Positions 55,104 through 62,761 of a stretch of DNA of 64,000 nt are shown piece after piece. The stretch is from Ilyomonas sp965214235. GTDB lineage: Bacteria > Bacteroidota > Bacteroidia > Chitinophagales > Chitinophagaceae. The DNA lies in NCBI GenBank assembly GCA_965214235.1, contig CBDCBH010000003.1, forward strand, positions 620,001 to 684,000, given 5' to 3'. Every line of letters starts with the position of its first letter. Positions within the stretch are counted from its first letter, which is position 1. A model generated the notes under the pieces. That model did not search any database and was not told the DNA's origin. It saw only the letters and a list, made by a program, of their open reading frames with translations. The position numbers and the translations under genes were made by a program.

Positions 55104-55425
55104 CGTTTTCTTCTTTATTCCGGTGAATTTCTTTGGCTTCTTTACTTATCCAATACCACGCAATGAGGCTGCCTGCACATAAGCCGGCAATCAATAAGGA
55201 AAGCTTCCAGGAAAAAGACTGAGGATGTTTTTTATCCAACCAAATTCCCAGGGCAGCCCCAATTAGTGCAGGAACTGTAACTGACCAGCCTACCATTCCC
55301 ATCATTCCTAAACCAAACCAAACGGTTCCATTTTTTTCACGCAAAGCTTTTACCTTTTGTTTTTCTTTTTGAGCTATCCGCCCACTAAAAAAGTCCTGGT
55401 TGTTTTTATTCTTAAGAGGTTGCAT
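55096..55425 (-). CDS. atpQ: N-ATPase accessory subunit AtpQ
   Basis: 109 residues, open and full length: Lys/Arg-rich start, then two helices with VWFGLGMMGMVGWSVTVPAL and SLLIAGLCAGSLIAWYWISK. This is the AtpI/AtpZ-like subunit of the N-type ATPase. The neighbouring atpC, atpR and atpB are broken, so this gene is probably an idle remnant even though its frame is intact. It shares 8 bp with atpR. Confidence 0.85.
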   Translation of the reverse strand: MQPLKNKNNQDFFSGRIAQKEKQKVKALREKNGTVWFGLGMMGMVGWSVTVPALIGAALGIWLDKKHPQSFSWKLSLLIAGLCAGSLIAWYWISKEAKEIHRNKEENDE

Positions 55426-55428
55426 TTT

Positions 55429-55662
55429 TTATTTTTTACGAAATTTATCGAAGCTATAAATGAACCCGCTTTCCAACTTTCCCGTTACCAAATGCAGATT
55501 GCTTTCCGTTTCGTAAGTAAAAATACCTGGCACCAGGACTGCAACGCAATCAAGCCTTTACGGCAATAAGCCATAGGAACCGTTGCTTATTTCCATTACA
55601 ATGCGGCTGACATCTTTAACTTCAGCAAAAATCTCGAACGGAAGAAGAATTTTAAGATGCAT
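55429..55662 (-). pseudogene. atpC: N-ATPase epsilon subunit (atpC) with in-frame TAA
   Basis: 78 codons starting at ATG 55662. MHLKILLPFEIFAEVKDVSR and SNGSYGLLP match the N-type epsilon subunit; codon 35 is TAA (55558-55560), and the frame goes on as RLDCVAVLVPGIFTYETE before degenerating into FIYSFDKFRKK. It overlaps nothing and is 3 bp from atpQ. The atpD gene that should precede it is absent; ppk2 lies there instead. Confidence 0.85.
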
Positions 55663-55768
55663 TGCATTTGTTTTATTGCATTTTATTTAGCTGCTACTTT
55701 TTCTTTTACTGATGTCAATCTTAAAACCGTTTGATTCTCATCATACAGATTTACATTTTATTTGATTA

Positions 55769-56524
55769 TCAGTAGAGCTTGTCTTTTATAATCTCAGGCG
55801 TTGCGGGGTCAACCAAACCATAATTTTCCGCGAGCAATTTTTCATTTGGATGATGATATTTCACCCTGTTCAGCAGGTGCGTGATAAGTGCAATATGTGT
55901 TTCATCTTTATCATTTGCATTTACAACAAACCACGGAGCCTGTTTGAAATTTGTTTTTAGCAGCATTTCATCACGGGCATCTGAATAATCTTTCCAGTGC
56001 TTTTGCGCCACCTCATCAATAGGACTGATTTTCCACTGCTTCAACGGATCTTTTTTGCGGTCGTCCAATCTTTTTTGCTGTTCTTCTTTACTGATATCCA
56101 AATAATATTTCAGGATGATAAAGCCGCCTTCAATCAGCCCATTCTCAAATAATTCTACTTCCGTGAAGAATGATTTGTATTGCTTGTGCGTGCAAAAGCC
56201 CATTACTTTTTCAACGCCAAGCCGGTTGTACCAGCTTCTGTTGAAAAGCACAAATTCGCCTGAAACCGGCAGGTGCGCAGTGTAACGCTGAAAATACCAT
56301 TCGTGTTCCTGGACATCGGTTGGTTTGCCCAACGCCACAACTTTCGTTTCGCGTGGACTGAGGTGTTTGATGATCCTTTTTATTGTTCCGTCTTTACCGG
56401 CTGCATCTCTTCCTTCGAGTATTACAAGCAGCTTTAAACCGGAAGCAATCACTTCTTTTTGCAGCTTTACCAACTCAATAAAGAGTTCGTGTAATATTTG
56501 TTTCTTGTGTTTCAATTCAACCAT
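55769..56524 (-). CDS. ppk2: Polyphosphate kinase 2
   Basis: 251 residues of a single PPK2 domain. Walker A GRDAAGKDG (38-46), the FNRSWYNR segment with Walker B and a lid rich in Arg/Lys (QQKRLDDRKKDP). PPK2 moves phosphate between polyphosphate and nucleotides, usually making GTP or ATP. Close relatives occur beside N-ATPase and stress genes. It appears intact in a region where its neighbours are broken. Confidence 0.93.
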   Translation of the reverse strand: MVELKHKKQILHELFIELVKLQKEVIASGLKLLVILEGRDAAGKDGTIKRIIKHLSPRETKVVALGKPTDVQEHEWYFQRYTAHLPVSGEFVLFNRSWYNRLGVEKVMGFCTHKQYKSFFTEVELFENGLIEGGFIILKYYLDISKEEQQKRLDDRKKDPLKQWKISPIDEVAQKHWKDYSDARDEMLLKTNFKQAPWFVVNANDKDETHIALITHLLNRVKYHHPNEKLLAENYGLVDPATPEIIKDKLY

Positions 56525-56640
56525 TATTAATTCTTGCTTTATTACCTATTACTATATCTACCTAAGTTGTGGCTAAGACTTGAAAGTCTTTTCTCAAAGT
56601 CAAGAGCGAATAAAAAGGTTCACTCTTGCTTGATGTTTCG

Positions 56641-56994
56641 TCAAACCGATTCGTCAGGGTAATTTGGATCTTTTCCGTATTTCAATGCAACAGGCTTGGG
56701 GTCATGTTTTATGTAACGATGCCAAACATGTTTAACGATGCAAAATTTTGTGAGAGCCGACACAAACAGATAAAAAATTACAGGTGAAATGTAGATAATC
56801 AAATTTTTGTTTGTGAATAGCAATAACATTGGCAGTAATAGCGCAATTCCAACCCTGATCAAGGAGTCCTTAACATCAACATTCAACACAATGCCGTGTG
56901 CGAATTTTATTTTTTTAAGAGGGTTACTTATCGGAATTATAGGATGACTCAGCTTCCATTCTATTACTGGAAAAGGCGGCGTGATTGTGTTCAT
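56641..56994 (-). CDS. Two-helix membrane protein, possibly DUF2892-like
   Basis: 117 residues. A soluble N-terminal part of 40 residues, two hydrophobic helices (about 49-63 and 66-85), and a charged C-terminus (KHVWHRYIKHDPKPVALKYG). The helix pair with VKDSLIRVGIALLL resembles DUF2892 inner-membrane proteins often found with stress genes. Function not known. Confidence 0.5.
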   Translation of the reverse strand: MNTITPPFPVIEWKLSHPIIPISNPLKKIKFAHGIVLNVDVKDSLIRVGIALLLPMLLLFTNKNLIIYISPVIFYLFVSALTKFCIVKHVWHRYIKHDPKPVALKYGKDPNYPDESV

Positions 56995-57030
56995 AATAAT
57001 GTTTGTTTAGAGAATATAAATCAGAAGTTA

Positions 57031-57465
57031 CTAAGGTGTTTTTAACACAACCTGCCCGCTCGGATATTGAACATTGCTATTATTTTCTGAGGTAATAAAA
57101 AAACCGGTCGGATTAGTTGTGCTGACAGTTTCCAATGAGCTTTTTAATGTTTTGGAAAGAAAGCCGCTTGATGTTTTAATTTGCCCTATATTTTTTGCCG
57201 CATTACCTTCTGTATTCATCCATACAATATATAAATCTTTAGGAGGATTTAGCCTGTCAGGACTCGCAAGCCGCATCACATTCAGATCAATATTGTAGTT
57301 GTTGTTTTTATCTTTTTTAATTTTTACCGTTCCTTCTGCTGCGGGAACAACGGAGGATGTTTCAAAAGACATTTTCCGTGCGCATGAATTAAAGGTGAAC
57401 ATAATAAGTAGTGCAGTAGTAAGCAAATAAACACTCATTACAGAAGTAGGATTGTTTGTTTTCAT
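57031..57465 (-). CDS. Lipoprotein of unknown function
   Basis: 144 residues. Signal with a lipobox-like FNSCARKM near residue 28, then a soluble domain: YNIDLNVMRLASPDRLNPPK, VWMNTEGNAAKNIGQIK, and a C-terminal QYPSGQVVLKTP. No family recognised. A damaged second copy of its C-terminal half lies at 59098-59300. Confidence 0.65.
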   Translation of the reverse strand: MKTNNPTSVMSVYLLTTALLIMFTFNSCARKMSFETSSVVPAAEGTVKIKKDKNNNYNIDLNVMRLASPDRLNPPKDLYIVWMNTEGNAAKNIGQIKTSSGFLSKTLKSSLETVSTTNPTGFFITSENNSNVQYPSGQVVLKTP

Positions 57466-57570
57466 TTTAATTATTATTGACTTGTGTTTGCGAATCTTAT
57501 TTCTTTTTTAAATCTTCTTATTTATTAGTCTTCATCGTGGTTAGTTATTGTTTTGAACTGAGGATTGATG

Positions 57571-58296
57571 TTAAAGCTTATTATTTATCATGTGCATAAA
57601 CTCTGCTTTGTTGAACAGTTTACTGTTTTTAACTGCATCCATTGTGATGCTGACGATAACTTTAGAATATTCCCACTGCACTTCTTTAATATCGCTAACC
57701 CGTATCATCACTTTTTTACCGCCCAGCCAATTGTGCGTATCTACCACAAAAAACAGGAGTTGCCAGGTTTGATCATCAACAATAAAATCTTTTATGTGTC
57801 CGATATCACCATCCGTAGCATGAATATGATACCCTGCAACAGCGCCTGTACTGCGTAAATGTGAATCTGCTTCAGAATGCCCGTTATTTGTTTCAGGCTC
57901 GTTTACTATTGGATTTGTTAGGGCAATAGCCGGGCTCATTACGCCCCACATACCACCTGCATAAAAACTGCCGCCCCAGTAATTGTTCCAGGGATAATGT
58001 TCAAACAATTCCTGCTCGTGCTGGCGCGAAACGGGTTTGTCGGTATCTATATCAGGGCTGTTGCTCACCTGATCTTTTGTAAGGTTAACCGGCACTGTGT
58101 GTTCTTCCCATGAGTCTTTTATAATAGAATCCGGTGAAATCAGCACGTTACGTCCCGACAGCCAATTGCCTGTTTCTACAACAAGGTAACGAACTGTCCA
58201 TGTGTTATCGTCGAAATAAAACGACTTCACTTTTCCGATCTCTCCGTCTGTGGCTTCCAGGCTATCGGCGAGTAAGCTATTTAAATTGACTTGCAC
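57571..58296 (-). CDS. Protein with two PRC-barrel domains
   Basis: 241 residues. Two PRC-barrel repeats: about 8-72 (DGEIGKVKSFYFDDNTWTVR) and about 155-220 (DGDIGHIKDFIVDDQTWQLL), joined by a flexible Trp/Gly-rich linker. Such proteins bind RNA or other proteins and occur near stress genes in this phylum. The start is GTG at 58296, because a stop codon lies 18 bp upstream in frame and no ATG is available before the first domain. Confidence 0.85.
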   Translation of the reverse strand: MQVNLNSLLADSLEATDGEIGKVKSFYFDDNTWTVRYLVVETGNWLSGRNVLISPDSIIKDSWEEHTVPVNLTKDQVSNSPDIDTDKPVSRQHEQELFEHYPWNNYWGGSFYAGGMWGVMSPAIALTNPIVNEPETNNGHSEADSHLRSTGAVAGYHIHATDGDIGHIKDFIVDDQTWQLLFFVVDTHNWLGGKKVMIRVSDIKEVQWEYSKVIVSITMDAVKNSKLFNKAEFMHMINNKL

Positions 58297-58363
58297 TTGT
58301 CTTTGATTTTTATTTTAGTGTTTTTAATTATTGTTTGATAGTCTTCTTTCAATAGTGGTGTTA

Positions 58364-58873
58364 CTTATAGGCTTTGCGCGTTCATCAATAATCGTTTACA
58401 GCACCGTGCTGATTTTATCTCTTGCTTCCAGCATATCCAATAATATCGTCTTCCCAATTAATAGCAGTTAAATAACCGGCTACTTCAAGAGTAGTCTTTT
58501 GCGGCTTTAACACTTTCCAAAACAGGACATCAACCGGCACTGTGTCTTCAGTAAGTGTTTTCTCTGCTTTAAAAGAGGTAGTGATTATGCGTGCATCAAT
58601 CCTGTAAAGAATAGTATCAATGACAGGAACAATAAAAAACAATCCGGGCTCTTTTAGAGAGTGGAAATAACCAAGACGTAATACAACGGCTTTGTACCAT
58701 GGGCCGGCAATCTCAATGGAAGAAGAGATGAGGAGAGCGATGATAAAAAAACCTGCTGCAATCACAACTCTTTCTGTAATCGTGGTTGCAGAATATACAT
58801 AGTGTGCCCATATCAGCCCAATGGCAACGATGATAATAACTATAAAGCCGGCAAATGAACTTTTGCTTTTCAT
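58364..58873 (-). pseudogene. Slipin/stomatin-like (SPFH) gene, broken
   Basis: Open part of 152 codons: N-terminal helices, then the slipin marks AVVLRLGYFHSLKEPGLFF and ITTSFKAEKTLTEDTVPVDV. A few residues are missing after VPVDV, and after INWED the frame moves. The continuation LDMLEARDKISTVL is in another frame, followed by TAA (58396-58398) and then TIIDERAKPI, which is also slipin sequence. The rest of the SPFH domain is absent. The gene is a remnant of a membrane-scaffold protein. Confidence 0.85.
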
Positions 58874-59097
58874 TTTGATCCTCCGATTGGATGTTTACGC
58901 TAAGTGGTTTGTGCGAGATTTAAAGTATAGCAAAGGTCAGTGAGAAATGGGTTTTATTTGTTACACAACTACATGAAATAGTTGCATAAATCACACATTC
59001 AGCAACCATAAAATTTGCAATCATTACAAAGCCGAAGGTTTTTGATAAAATGAGTAATTCTACCCATTAATTCCCGTTTCTGCATTCAATGCAGCGC

Positions 59098-59300
59098 TTA
59101 CAAGGAAGGTGTTTGCAACATTACCTGACCACTTGGAAATTGAATGTTACCATCGTCTTCCGATGCAATACAAAACTATTGGGTCATAATGTGGTTTTTA
59201 TTTTCAATGAGCTTTTAAGTGTTTCAGGAAGAAATCTGCTCAAGGCTTTTATTTGCCCGATATTCCTTGTTTTGCATTGGCTTGATTTTATTCCTTCAAT
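59098..59300 (-). pseudogene. Degraded copy of the 57031-57465 lipoprotein gene
   Basis: On the minus strand one frame reads TRNIGQIKALSRFLPETLKS, similar to NIGQIKTSSGFLSKTLKSSL of the intact gene, then meets TGA. Another frame continues FCIASEDDGNIQFPSGQVML, similar to FFITSENNSNVQYPSGQVVL, and ends TAA at 59098-59100. So one deletion or insertion plus a nonsense codon broke it. Upstream half is missing. Confidence 0.75.
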
Positions 59301-59707
59301 GAGTAAGGATAGAATGTAAGAATGATGAAAAAGAACTAAACTTGAAAGTCACTCACAACAGTTAGCTCGTGTCAATCTTTACATAAATATCTGACAGGCT
59401 ATAACTTTTGCAAACGAAAAATGAAAGATAATAACTAACAGACAGAGATGCTTTTTTATAAAAGTAATTGTTAGATGGCTGATGGCTTGATAGCTGTCTG
59501 TAGATAGAATTGTAGGAAAAGAATTGAATAGCGGGTTATTGATTCTTTAGAATATTTCCGGTTTGTTAGGTTTATATTTATTACAGGTGTTGCCGGCTGA
59601 TAATTACAAAATCCTCTTTCTGTGATGATAGCAAAACTAACCTTCTCTATCAATCCAATCCTTCCACTTATACTTTTAAAATTATTTTGTAAATGTTGCC
59701 TCGTCTA

Positions 59708-59851
59708 AGAGCCTGTTTACAAATGAAAGAAAAGAGAACCACTAAGCCTCAAAGATGGGAAGTAGCACCAAGGTTTTTTACTTATTTTCTTTGTGAAGTT
59801 TTGTGTTCTTTATGCCTTTGTGGTTCATGTATTTATTTTTAAACTGGCTCT
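59708..59851. repeat. Short inverted-repeat element, 144 bp
   Basis: Ends AGAGCCTGTTTACA and TTTAAACTGGCTCT form 14-bp imperfect inverted repeats (12 matches). The interior has CTTTGTGAAGTTTTGTGTTC and other CTTTGTGG-like runs, a type of non-coding repeat I recognise from bacterial genomes as widely scattered. No open frame. Confidence 0.55.
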
Positions 59852-59923
59852 AAGTTGTTGAGAAAAATACTTATAAATTAATGAGAGCTTTTTTTTAAAA
59901 AAGGTGCAAATTCTATTTATTGA

Positions 59924-61615
59924 TTACACCACTGGCAACTGAAAACGAAACACCGAACCTTCGCCAATGTTACTTTCAATTTCTATTTTTCCGCCCTGCG
60001 CTTCTACAAATTCTTTTGAAATGGATAAGCCCAAACCGGTGCCTTTTTCTTTTGATCCGGGCACCTGAAAATAGCGATCAAAAAGGCGCGGCAAATATTT
60101 TTTATCAATGCCTGCACCATGATCGGTTACAGAGAAAACAACATGATTGTTTTGCGCATAAACATTAACTTCTATGATACCTTCAGGAAAAGAATATTTG
60201 ATGGCGTTGGTAAGTAAATTGTTCAATACCCAAGTGGTTTTATCAGCATCGGCATTAATATGGGGCAGCTCTTTTTGCAAAACTCTTTTTATAGTAATCG
60301 TTTTTTCTTTTGCGCTTGCCATCACGGCGAGCATTGCATTGTTAACAATGGTTTCAGGGTTTATATCAGTTACATTCAATTGAATTCTTCCGGCTTCAAT
60401 TTGCGATAAATTCAGCAACTCGCTTAATATTTTCAGCATTCGCTGGTTATCGTTTTTTAAGTTTTGTATCAACTCTTTTTGTGCTTCCGACAGTTGGCTC
60501 ACACGTTCATCTTCTAACAATTTTAAACTAAAATCTGAAGCCGCCAAAGGCGTTTTCAGTTCGTGCGAAACGGTTGCAATAAAGTTTGTTTTTGCCACAT
60601 CCAGTTCTTTAAACGAAGTAATATTTTTCAGCACAATCACTTTATTTTTTACATCTCCCTGTTCTACCTCAACCATCTCTTTGGTAAAATAATTTTCAAT
60701 GTTATCAACAACAATTGTAAAGGGCGAAGTGCCGCTGTTATTCATCAAAAAAGAAAACAAATCGTTTCTGTTTTTTACTTCGTCAACAAACTTGCCGACC
60801 ATCTGTTCGGCACGCAAGCCAAGCAGTTGTAAAGCTTGTTGGTTAGCGAACAAAATACGGTCGCTTTTATCAATGCCAATGCTGGCGTCTTTCAAGCTGT
60901 TAATAACAGCTTCGGCGCGGCTTTTTTCAAACATCAACTGGTTAAGATTGCTGTTTTCAAAATACTCCAACCGTTCAGCCATGTTGTTGTAAGCATCCGC
61001 CAGTTTTCCAAACTCATCTTTGTTATCAATATAAATGCGGTACTTGTAATTTTTATTGGAAATTTCTTTGATGGCTTCGGTAAGTTGAGTGATGGGATTG
61101 GTGATAACAGAAGGGAAATTTACAATAAAAGTAAACGCAATAATAAACACCAGACCACCCATTGAAATGATGATGGTAAGCGCATCTTTCGCTGATGATT
61201 CAGCCCGTTCGCTTTTGTGTTTTATCGCTTGCATGTTGATGAAAAGAATGTCTTGAATGTGCTGGTGAATGGCGTAAATATTCGCATCGCTGGTATCGCC
61301 GTTTTTTAGCTTTTGTAAACCATTGTTCAAGCTCATGGCAGCTTCTTTTTCGCCGGGTTCGGTAATATCGTTCAGCTCTTGCTGCATCGCTTTTTCCAGT
61401 TCCTTTACCGAAGCTCCGAAGTTCTGCGACAGCGTATTCATTTGTACTTGCATGGTATGGCAGTACAGCAAACTTTCGTAGTTATCCTGCAACACATTTT
61501 GTGCATTGGTTTTTATTTTCGCGATATAAAAAATGGCAACGCCACCTATTAGCAGCAGTAGCAAAAACAAGAACAAAGTGCCCAGCCAGATTTTATTTTT
61601 TACGGTTAGTGCCAT
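59924..61615 (-). CDS. Sensor histidine kinase with HAMP and PAS domains, Kdp-linked
   Basis: 563 residues. Two helices around residues 10-31 and 150-168 enclose a periplasmic domain; HAMP from about 171, a PAS-like domain about 235-330, HisKA with VSHELKTPLAASDFSLKLLE, and the ATPase domain with VTDHGAGIDKKYLPRLFDRY and GTGLGLSISKEFV. All catalytic boxes are present. Its ATG shares one base with the kdpD stop (TGATG), so it likely gives the kinase activity that this short KdpD lacks. No KdpE is visible. Confidence 0.9.
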   Translation of the reverse strand: MALTVKNKIWLGTLFLFLLLLLIGGVAIFYIAKIKTNAQNVLQDNYESLLYCHTMQVQMNTLSQNFGASVKELEKAMQQELNDITEPGEKEAAMSLNNGLQKLKNGDTSDANIYAIHQHIQDILFINMQAIKHKSERAESSAKDALTIIISMGGLVFIIAFTFIVNFPSVITNPITQLTEAIKEISNKNYKYRIYIDNKDEFGKLADAYNNMAERLEYFENSNLNQLMFEKSRAEAVINSLKDASIGIDKSDRILFANQQALQLLGLRAEQMVGKFVDEVKNRNDLFSFLMNNSGTSPFTIVVDNIENYFTKEMVEVEQGDVKNKVIVLKNITSFKELDVAKTNFIATVSHELKTPLAASDFSLKLLEDERVSQLSEAQKELIQNLKNDNQRMLKILSELLNLSQIEAGRIQLNVTDINPETIVNNAMLAVMASAKEKTITIKRVLQKELPHINADADKTTWVLNNLLTNAIKYSFPEGIIEVNVYAQNNHVVFSVTDHGAGIDKKYLPRLFDRYFQVPGSKEKGTGLGLSISKEFVEAQGGKIEIESNIGEGSVFRFQLPVV

Positions 61616-62748
61616 CAGGATAAAATAACAAGGTCAACATTATTTGTAGAAAGTGTTTTCAGCAATTGGTTAAAGATACCGGTGTGTAAAATAATTTGAA
61701 ACAAATTAAAATGCGGCTTGCCCAAGCATATTGTTGTAATGCCTTTTTCAGTAATAGTTTCAATAATTGCCGCTGCAATATTTTCGCTTTGTTTTTGCAC
61801 CACTTCGCCGCCCAGCTCGGTTGCGTTTTTAAAGTTGTTGATGAGGTGCCGCTGCGCTGCCAGCGGTATTTTATCGGATGCTTCTTTTGCTGTTTGCACA
61901 TACAGCACAAACCAGTTGCTGTTGTAGTACGAAGCTAAGCGTGCCGTTTTGCGAATGATGCGTTGCCCGATTTCGTGGTTAGAAGAAACACAGGCTAAAA
62001 ACCGTTCGTGCCGGAACGGTGTTTGTTTTGCTGTAATTTGATAATCTACTTTTCGTTCAACCTGCCCTGCCACTTCTTTCAATGCCAGCTCGCGAAGCTG
62101 TAAAATTTTATCTGGCTGAAAAAAATTGGTAAGCGCCTGTTGTATTTTGGAGTGGTCGTAAATCTTGCCGGCTTTTAAGCGGGCAATCAATTCATCGGCG
62201 GGCAAATCAATATTCACCACTTCATCGGCAAGCTGTAATAAGGTATCGGGTATGCGCTCTTTTACTTCAATGCCGGTAATCTCTTTTACATCCTCGTTAA
62301 TACTTTCAATATGCTGAATATTTACGGCAGAAATCACATCAATACCGGCTTCTATCACATCCATCACATCCTGCCAGCGCTTTTCATTTTTACTTCCCGG
62401 AATGTTGGTATGAGCCAGCTCATCAATCACTACTACCTCCGGTTGCAATAATAAAATAGCCTGCACATCTACTTCTTCCAGCAGCTTGCCTTTATAAAAC
62501 ACTTCTCTTCGCGGAATAATGGGCAAGCCTTCGGTTAATGCCTGCGTATCTTTCCTGCCATGTGTTTCAATGTAGCCAATTTTAATGTTCACGCCATTCT
62601 GCAATAAATTATGCGCTTCCTGCAGCATCCGATAGCTTTTGCCAACGCCTGCGCTCATTCCCAGGTATATCTTCAATCTGCCTTTGGCTGCTTTTGGATT
62701 AAAGCTTACATACTGATCTGCATTGTTATTATTTTCTTCAGAATTCAT
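61615..62748 (-). CDS. kdpD: KdpD N-terminal sensor protein without kinase domain
   Basis: 377 residues. KdpD domain with Walker A GMSAGVGKSYRM (30-41), TEGLPIIPRREVFYKGKLLE and DELAHTNIPGSKNEKRWQDV, then a universal-stress domain ending NNVDLVILS. There is no HisKA or ATPase domain. Senses potassium or cyclic dinucleotides in related proteins. Lies 13 bp after kdpA. Such short KdpD proteins with a separate kinase are the norm in Bacteroidota. Confidence 0.93.
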   Translation of the reverse strand: MNSEENNNNADQYVSFNPKAAKGRLKIYLGMSAGVGKSYRMLQEAHNLLQNGVNIKIGYIETHGRKDTQALTEGLPIIPRREVFYKGKLLEEVDVQAILLLQPEVVVIDELAHTNIPGSKNEKRWQDVMDVIEAGIDVISAVNIQHIESINEDVKEITGIEVKERIPDTLLQLADEVVNIDLPADELIARLKAGKIYDHSKIQQALTNFFQPDKILQLRELALKEVAGQVERKVDYQITAKQTPFRHERFLACVSSNHEIGQRIIRKTARLASYYNSNWFVLYVQTAKEASDKIPLAAQRHLINNFKNATELGGEVVQKQSENIAAAIIETITEKGITTICLGKPHFNLFQIILHTGIFNQLLKTLSTNNVDLVILS

Positions 62749-62761
62749 AAATGCATATCTT

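Larger units (their letters stand above)
58874..59923. other. Gene-poor stretch between slipin remnant and kinase gene
   Basis: 1050 bp holding the ruined lipoprotein copy (59098-59300) and an inverted-repeat element (59708-59851). Nothing else that I can support; 60-76-codon frames here look accidental. Confidence 0.6.

Noticed and set aside
53709..58873. Alternative genetic code with TAA read as Gln
   Set aside because: Dozens of intact genes in the window end in TAA at expected lengths, so the in-frame TAA codons are better explained by decay.
49704..59923. Prophage or conjugative element as explanation for the accessory region
   Set aside because: No integrase, phage structural, relaxase or Tra genes are present, and no tRNA 3'-end repeat was found.
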